From positions 112,350 through 176,349 of the forward strand of contig SJRY01000133.1 of NCBI GenBank assembly GCA_011319805.1: DNA of 64,000 nucleotides, in the 5' to 3' direction. The notes beneath the pieces were generated by a model that made no database searches, was not told the origin of the DNA, and saw only the letters and a program-made list of their open reading frames with translations. The translations under genes were made by a program, and so were the position numbers. Positions 58,714 to 64,000 of this stretch are shown here, in pieces (the first letter of the stretch is position 1; every line of letters begins with the position of its first letter). Source of the DNA: Macrocybe gigantea (taxonomy: Eukaryota; Basidiomycota; Agaricomycetes; Agaricales; Callistosporiaceae).

Positions 58714-59361
58714 CGGGTCGGTATGCCGTTCTTGTTTGCGGGAGCTGAAGTTGACTTGAGGTCTTCGTGGCTGCAGCGGCACGGCGTCTCCGAACTATGA
58801 ATGCGTCACCAAGACGTTTATGAATCACTTTGTTGGTTGACATTGAGAGTGGTTGATACAAAGCACTGCGGCTGTGAAGGGCGGCTCCATGACATAACTC
58901 AATGCTCATCCTGTCAAGCTCGGTGGTGATGATTCGGTGGTGATTGAGATTGAGGCGCGAATCCCGAGACTGAGATTTGGCGCCCTTCACGAGCCTTGTT
59001 TGCCAGGCCACATAACTTAGATCTGCCTCACCGGATCTGTCACCTGCGAGACTATATGAGCGTCCGGAAATCGCTCTGATGGCCGCAAAGTTCTGTGAAT
59101 AATACGTGGAATAGCGTTTAGAGAAAGACATGCGGATTCGGGATCGGTCAAGTGAATTCAAAGTCGAAGCGGCCGAGCTCATGCAGCGTGAAAACGGAAA
59201 GGGGTCAAGCCGGTTAGCCGGGCGTATTTGGCATTGACAGGGAAGAATAAACACAGCTTACAGAGCATGTGATTTGTTCTCACTGCTCTCTCCACCGGGT
59301 AAGGCAGAGATATAAGACCTCCACACACTACTCCGGGTCAAAAGTCTTCTCCAGCCTCGTC
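58714..59361. other. Promoter region of thiolase, no gene seen
   Basis: Contains no supported gene. A TATA-like GAGATATAAGAC lies at about 59306, roughly 50 bases before the start codon. Confidence 0.4.
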
Positions 59362-60713
59362 ATGTCTCTGCAAGTTCAGTCAACCGCGTCGCCAGCAAAG
59401 GCCCGTCTCCTTCAGAAGCACGATGACGACGTCGTCATCGTCTCCGCCGTCCGAACCGCTATTACCAAGGTAGCGTCAATAACGTCTCCTCTTACCCACA
59501 GAGTGGCTGAATGTGGTCGTCGAAACAGGCAAAGAAGGGCGGATTCAAAGACACTCACCCAGAGTTGATCCTTTCTCATGTCCTTCGTGCCGTCTACCAA
59601 AAGGTGTCTCTTGACCCCGCGCTCATCGAGGACGTCTCGGTTGGCAATGTGCTCCCCGCTGGTGGAGGCGCCAACGCGGCGCGCATGGCTGCATTGCATG
59701 CGGGAATTCCCGTTGCCACCCCCATCTCCACTGTAAATCGTCAATGCTCGTCGGGTCTGACGTCCGTCAACAACGTTGCAAACCAAATTCGCGCCGGTCA
59801 GATCGACATTGGTGTTGGCGCGGGCGTTGAGAGCATGACCATGGGATATGGTCCCAAGGGCGTCGGGTCGGATTACAGCGAGGAAATCCTGACTAACAAG
59901 GACGCCGAGGACTGTCTGATCCCGATGGGCTTCACATCTGAAAATGTCGCCTCTGATTTCGGCATCTCGAGGATAGAACAAGACAAGTTTGCCGCCGCGT
60001 CGTTCCAAAAGGCCGCCGCCGCCAACAAGTCTGGAAAATTCAAGGCCGAGATTCTGCCCGTCAAGGCGAAGATTGTCGATCCCAAGACGGAACAAGTCAA
60101 GGAGGTTGTGGTTGACTGGGATGACGGCATCAGGGACGGTGTCACTGCCGAATCGCTCGCCAAGCTCAAGCCTGCCTTCGCGAAGGAGGGATCGACGCAC
60201 GCAGGCAACGCCTCCCAGATCTCTGACGGTGCCGCTGCCGTTCTTCTTGCCCGTCGCTCCGTCGCCAAGCGTCTGGGTCTCCCCATCCTCGGCAAGTTCG
60301 TTGCCGCTTCCGTTGTCGGCGTGCCACCCAGAATTATGGGCGTTGGACCCGCGTATGCCATTCCCAAAGTTTTGGGGAAGACTGGATTGTCCAAGGAGGA
60401 CGTTGACTTTTTCGAAATCAACGAAGCGTTTGCGAGCCAAGCCGTCTACTGTGTCAACACATTGGGGATTCCCTACGAGAAGGTGAACGTGCACGGCGGT
60501 GCCATTGCCATTGGCCACCCCCTCGGAAGCAGTGAGTATTGTCGCAACTGTATACGCACTCGGCGTTTCCACTCATTGTCGTTCTTAGCTGGTGCAAGGC
60601 AAATCGTAACCGGTCTCAATATCGCACGTCAATATGGCGCCAAGGTCTTTGTCACGAGTATGTGCATAGGCAGCGGCATGGGCATGGCGGCTGTCTTTGT
60701 TAGCGAGCAGTAG
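59362..60713 (+). CDS. POT1: 3-ketoacyl-CoA thiolase (acetyl-CoA C-acyltransferase)
   Basis: Exons 59362-59469, 59529-60531 and 60589-60713 give 411 residues in frame. Thiolase signatures are all present: the nucleophile Cys in NRQCSSGLTSVNNVANQI, the GVGAGVESMTMGYG loop, NASQISDGAAAVLLARRS, the INEAFA box, NVHGGAIAIGHPLGS with the catalytic His, and the C-terminal Cys in MCIGSGMGMAAVF. It releases acetyl-CoA in the last step of fatty-acid beta-oxidation. Peroxisomal thiolases usually carry a PTS2 of type RLx5HL near the N-terminus; here the first 30 residues (MSLQVQSTASPAKARLLQKH) show none, and the end VSEQ is not a PTS1, so location is open. A decayed acyl-CoA dehydrogenase lies just upstream. 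Confidence 0.95.
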
Positions 60714-61712
60714 AAAAAACAGCGGCGTTCTCGTTCTATTACCGGAGTAGACATTTGCATCCTTCATCACCCGCGGTGTTCATACGGCTTATTTATGTAC
60801 GAGTTTTTTTTTCTACATCACATCTCGCTAGGCTGCTACTATCCCCACTTTGTAATCCTGACCATGCGGGCTCTGGGACTCATATCGACAGGAAGTGCGG
60901 CGAACGTGGTGATAGTAGGGATGGCGGCGGGTCTGGGGTAGTTCGTGGCCGTATAACCTGGACTGAATTCATCACTGCAATGGAAGAGATAATGTAAAAA
61001 CGTACCGTTGAAATCTTGAGTGTCCGCCATCTGTCGCATCCCTTGCTCTGCTCATGGTACATTTGCATCTCTGTCGCGCCCTCTTTCTTTACCTCAGTTT
61101 TCGTCTATTCGGTCCCAGCGATGGTGGTGGTTGACACTGTGGTCTGTCTCCGTCGCGCCGCCTTCGGGCATGCTATAGTCTGCCATGGCGGCAGCCGCTA
61201 CATCGAGGTGGCCGCGTGTGGGTAGCCCTGGCGATCATGTGGTCAGCGCTCGGCATTGGCGTGTTCGCGGTTCTGGCGTGTCGACAGAGGCGGCATTACC
61301 ATCCTCGCCGTGACCTCTTTCTCTGTCGTTTATTCAGCCCTCATCGTAGTGCCGTGCCGAGGCGGCCATGGCTGGAGCATTTCATTGCAGCGCCTCGCTG
61401 CTCACACTCCGTCCTACGCCATGGGAGCAGTTGAACATTACCGTCGAGGACGTTAGCTGTCTAGCTATTGATGAGATCGGGAGACTTCGTCTAGATGGTG
61501 GTAGATCGCGCACAAGTGACTAAGCCGCATCGTCCTGGGATCCTTCCATGCATACTCTGGAGCTTCCTCAATCCTCATACTATGGCTTATCAGTATCAGC
61601 TGCAGATTTCAATCCTCCAGGTCCAAGTGTCGACCCATCCGTATAAAGTCCTTGCTGAGATGAGCCGCACAGACAATTCCTGACTCTCTTTCTCAAGTCG
61701 ATGCGGAAAGAG
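60714..61712. other. Subtelomere-proximal, no gene seen
   Basis: Mixed-composition DNA with short frames. Reads as degraded or untranslated. Marks the end of the gene-bearing region. Confidence 0.35.
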
Positions 61713-61724
61713 TTAGGTTAGGGG
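61712..61724 (+). repeat. Interstitial telomere-like repeat
   Basis: GTTAGGTTAGGGG holds two TTAGG units in the same direction as the chromosome end, 2.2 kb inward from it. Confidence 0.5.
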
Positions 61725-61952
61725 GTGTATCTCAAAAGCGGCAACGAGCGCAGCGAGGCCGCTGAAGTCCGCTCGAGCGTAAAACAGGATGTCAACAGGT
61801 GACTGGGGATCCAGTCCTGCATCCTGTTTCGCCTTTATAGGCTCGTCAGGACATCCATTTCCTGTAAATTGAAGTAAGCGGTCCGGAACGGTGCGGCACG
61901 TACCGTCCTTTTTCCCGTCATTACTCATTCTACGGTGGTGATCAGTAAGCAT
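61713..61952 (-). CDS. Small hypothetical ORF ending in the interstitial telomere repeat
   Basis: The minus-strand frame begins MLTDHHRRMSNDGKKDGTCR and ends FEIHPLT, whose stop TAA lies in the reversed TTAGG pair. A possible intron (GTACGTGC...TTTACAG, about 61907-61865) would leave the frame intact. No domain or relative is known to me. It may be a remnant of a subtelomeric gene. Confidence 0.25.
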   Translation of the reverse strand: MLTDHHRRMSNDGKKDGTCRTVPDRLLQFTGNGCPDEPIKAKQDAGLDPQSPVDILFYARADFSGLAALVAAFEIHPLT

Positions 61953-62496
61953 GCCCAGCAGGGCTGACTCACTGTAGTGCTAATAATAATCATTGCGTTA
62001 CCAATCGTATCGCGGATTGGCTACAAACGGCCCCGAGTGTAAGCATTGTTAGGCAGGGGAGCCTTGTGACTATTCTCGTGAACAACCTGGCCTATGTTAA
62101 CCGAAGTAAATCAGCGTCAGGCTTAACTACTAATCGGAATGCCCAAAAGGTAGCCTAAGCCGGCGTGCGGTCTACGTTTCGCGCCGCGGTTCCTTGGGCA
62201 GTTGCCCGCGGACCTGCCCAAGACCCGACCGTAACTAAACGGCGGGCGACTTAGCTTGCCTTGCCCGACGCTGGGATTAACCGCAGGCCGGCGAGGGGGA
62301 GAGCAAGTACCAACAGGACTTACCTATTCCGAAATAACCGTAGCGGCCCGCCCGGGCCGCCAAGGCGCGCCGGCGTTCGTACCACTCTGGCGCTGATAAA
62401 CTTATTAGATAAGATAAGATGGTCACGCACCAAGCACATGATCAAGTGTAATGATGCAACTGGTCATGTGACTTCGCAGATGCGAGACCGTTCCCG
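61953..62496. other. Subtelomeric unique-looking DNA
   Basis: Locally GC-rich (62160-62390). No gene, tRNA or clear repeat recognised. Confidence 0.35.
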
Positions 62497-62536
62497 AGCG
62501 TAACTTAGCGTAATTCAGCGTAATTTAGCGTAAGTT
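62497..62536 (+). repeat. Four 10-bp repeats, AGCGTAATTT type
   Basis: AGCGTAACTT, AGCGTAATTC, AGCGTAATTT and AGCGTAAGTT follow one another without gaps, one DNA turn apart. Confidence 0.85.
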
Positions 62537-62582
62537 GACTCCTACGTTGGGAGTGGGTTCGCCGTACGGTTATTAAGACTTG

Positions 62583-62729
62583 CTAGGGTGGACTAGGGTG
62601 GAAAATTCTGGCCACTAGGGTGAGCTAGGATGGGCCTTTTGGATGGCTAGGATGAGCTAGGATGGCTTTTTGCACTGCTAGGATGAGCTAGGATGAGTGG
62701 TTCCTGTAGCTAGAATGAGCTAGAACATG
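62583..62729 (+). repeat. Five 32-bp repeats each with a doubled CTAGGRTGAG box
   Basis: CTAG boxes start at 62583/62593, 62615/62625, 62647/62657, 62678/62688 and 62710/62720. Each unit is two 10-bp boxes (CTAGGGTGGA to CTAGGATGAG) and a variable 12-bp spacer, unit length 31-32 bp. The TAGGGTG core resembles telomeric repeat. Confidence 0.85.
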
Positions 62730-62908
62730 TACTTTTTACTGCTAAACAGCTTTTCTGGCAGTACGTCTGCTTCATGACTTTCTGTTACTCTGCGTTACCT
62801 TGGCTTCCCTGCCATTACTTTGACTTACATTTGCTCACACATTTTGGTGGCCGTCTTAGACGCCTGTGATTTGACTTGATGACTTGCATAGCATGCTTGA
62901 ATCTGTGG

Positions 62909-63100
62909 CCTCATAGACGCCATTGATTTCAGGTGCCATGGCAGTCATGTGATCCATGGCGTCTATGAGGCCTTGGATTTCTGATGCTCCATGGCCTTGC
63001 AGGCAACATGGATCATGTGACTGCCATGGCACTGGAAATCAATGGCGTCTGCGAGGCCATGAATTTCTGATGCCATAGTAGTCACATGATCCATGGCGTC
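62909..63100. repeat. Interleaved inverted and direct repeats
   Basis: GGCCTCATAGACGCCATTGA... (62911-62960) pairs as an inverted repeat with 63007-63059. On the minus strand, blocks starting GACGCCATGGATCA at about 63099 and 62966 are direct copies of about 57 bases (GACGCCATGGATCAYRTGAC). Several CATGTGA/TCACATG words recur. A minus-strand frame (63151-62963) reads a repetitive peptide, likely by-product. Confidence 0.7.
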
Positions 63101-63261
63101 TAAGACGCTCTTGATAGAATAGTTATGGGAGGCCTTGAGTTCAAGTCCCACTCATGACATTTTTATATTTTGCTCAAATCTTGTCCGTCCTAGACGCCCT
63201 CAGATTCAAGTCATTACTCTTTGCTCAATTTATGTCCCTCTATAACGCCTTGTATTTTTAT

Positions 63262-63853
63262 TTATACATGTTCATTCATACCATAGCCTGTCTCTTTGCC
63301 CCATCCCTTTGGCTTATCCCGCAAGATCTCAAAGCTGCGCTCTGGAAAGAAAAAAACCGAGCTCATACGCCCAGGCGTCAATGTATCATCACTCTCCCTC
63401 ATTGGCATTTCAAATGGCGCAACTTCATGGTATATGTCTGCTGCATAAAAAAGGCAAACATGCCCAGGACGATACCTAAGTCCTTTGTAAATAATTAGAC
63501 TAAATTATTAAAATTATGACTTACGAAAACTTGATGTTAAACTGAGGTACGACCATTTCACCTCCTCTAAAATTGCCGCACGGAAAACAGGCTGAAGGAC
63601 CAATATCTCGGTCGTCTATATGAAGATCGCCTTGAAGCTTGAATATTAATGCGCGGCCTAACCATGGACCGGGATCTTCTGAATACCAGACGCCCGCCTC
63701 GAACGCTTTCTTGTATTCTTCGTAGACTCCAGGAAAGAGAACTTCGAACATCGTTGCGAGAACAAGAGCGGTTGGTCGTGTTAATCGATAGTATTGAACG
63801 ATAGCCATGGTTGAGATGCCACTCTTAGTAAAAAGCGAACACAGGTACAATCC
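63262..63853 (-). CDS. 2OG-Fe(II) oxygenase-like protein, 5' part lost at the telomere
   Basis: Two exons remain, 63853-63525 and 63475-63262, joined by a 49-base intron. The first reads SLFTKSGISTMAIVQYYRLT, a helical segment, then DPGPWLGRALIFKLQGDLHI, with the metal-binding HxD (His codon 63622-63620, Asp 63616-63614). The second reads YRPGHVCLFYAADIYHEVAP, with the distal His (63429-63427), and TPGRMSSVFFFPE, whose Arg could bind 2-oxoglutarate. The order HxD...H...R in a GG-E-x-P / YRPG context fits the fungal expansions of 2OG oxygenases, some of which are TET/JBP-like nucleobase oxygenases; that assignment is inference. Before the first exon stand a CAG acceptor and a perfect TACTAAC branch site (63871-63865), then telomere repeat. 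Confidence 0.7.
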
Positions 63854-63876
63854 CTGTCGAATTCGTTAGTAGTTTT

Positions 63877-64000
63877 TTAGGGTTAGGTTAGGTTAGGTTA
63901 GGTTAGGTTAGGTTAGGTTAGGTTAGGTTAGGTTAGGTTAGGTTAGGTTAGGTTAGGTTAGGTTAGGTTAGGTTAGGTTAGGTTAGGTTAGGTTAGGTTA
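63877..64000 (+). repeat. Telomere: one TTAGGG then 23 TTAGG units
   Basis: From 63877 the sequence is TTAGGG followed by uninterrupted TTAGG to the last base. The G-rich strand runs outward, as at a right chromosome end. The unit is 5 bp; most fungi have TTAGGG. The repeat continues to the window edge, so its full length is unknown. Confidence 0.97.

Noticed and set aside
59412..60572. 386-codon open frame on the minus strand
   Set aside because: It is antisense to the thiolase exons and mirrors their codon pattern; it has no motifs of its own.
62497..63100. CRISPR-like array
   Set aside because: Units are 10, 32 or about 57 bp with no constant repeat plus unique spacer of CRISPR size, and the genome is eukaryotic.

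Overview
The window is the right-hand end of a basidiomycete (most likely Agaricomycotina) chromosome. Evidence for a filamentous basidiomycete is the many short GT-AG introns (about 45-75 bases), chromodomain Ty3/gypsy elements, a Tc1 element, a Helitron remnant, Zn2Cys6 and GATA regulators, and a terminal G-rich repeat running 5'->3' to base 64000. The terminal unit is the 5-mer TTAGG, not the usual fungal TTAGGG.

Bases 1-16139 are mostly transposon sediment. A 5'-truncated gypsy chromovirus (1-11316) was hit by an antisense solo LTR of its own family (2247-2566, TSD AAACA) and by a complete second gypsy element (3168-10010, TSD AAATG). A further solo LTR (11918-12248, TSD CTGGC), tail-to-tail inverted arms (12995-13634) and a decayed gag-like gene follow. 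Decay is almost entirely C/T and G/A transitions at CpG sites.

Bases 14878-60713 are a gene-bearing region: an unknown coiled-coil protein, RNase P/MRP subunit POP4, phosphoinositide phosphatase FIG4, two decayed secreted cysteine-rich paralogues (21208-22448 and 26765-27959) separated by a Helitron 3' end carrying a Tc1 insertion, pre-60S factor BUD20/ZNF593, two Zn2Cys6 regulators, a membrane-anchored lysine-rich protein, a tiny knottin-like secreted protein, AP endonuclease APN2, tRNA-Phe, a GATA factor, a zinc-binding protein, a TRIP4/ASC-1 type zinc-finger protein, a coiled-coil protein, a decayed cytochrome b5-acyl-CoA dehydrogenase, and 3-ketoacyl-CoA thiolase. The last two are both beta-oxidation genes. 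Long stretches (28.6-33.2 kb, 45.5-49.6 kb) show no gene I can support.

Bases 60714-64000 are subtelomere: an interstitial TTAGG pair, 10-bp and 32-bp phased repeats, interleaved direct and inverted repeats, and a 2OG-Fe(II) oxygenase gene cut off inside an intron by the telomere. Several otherwise good genes contain single-base frame breaks, at least two in homopolymers, which may be residual assembly errors.
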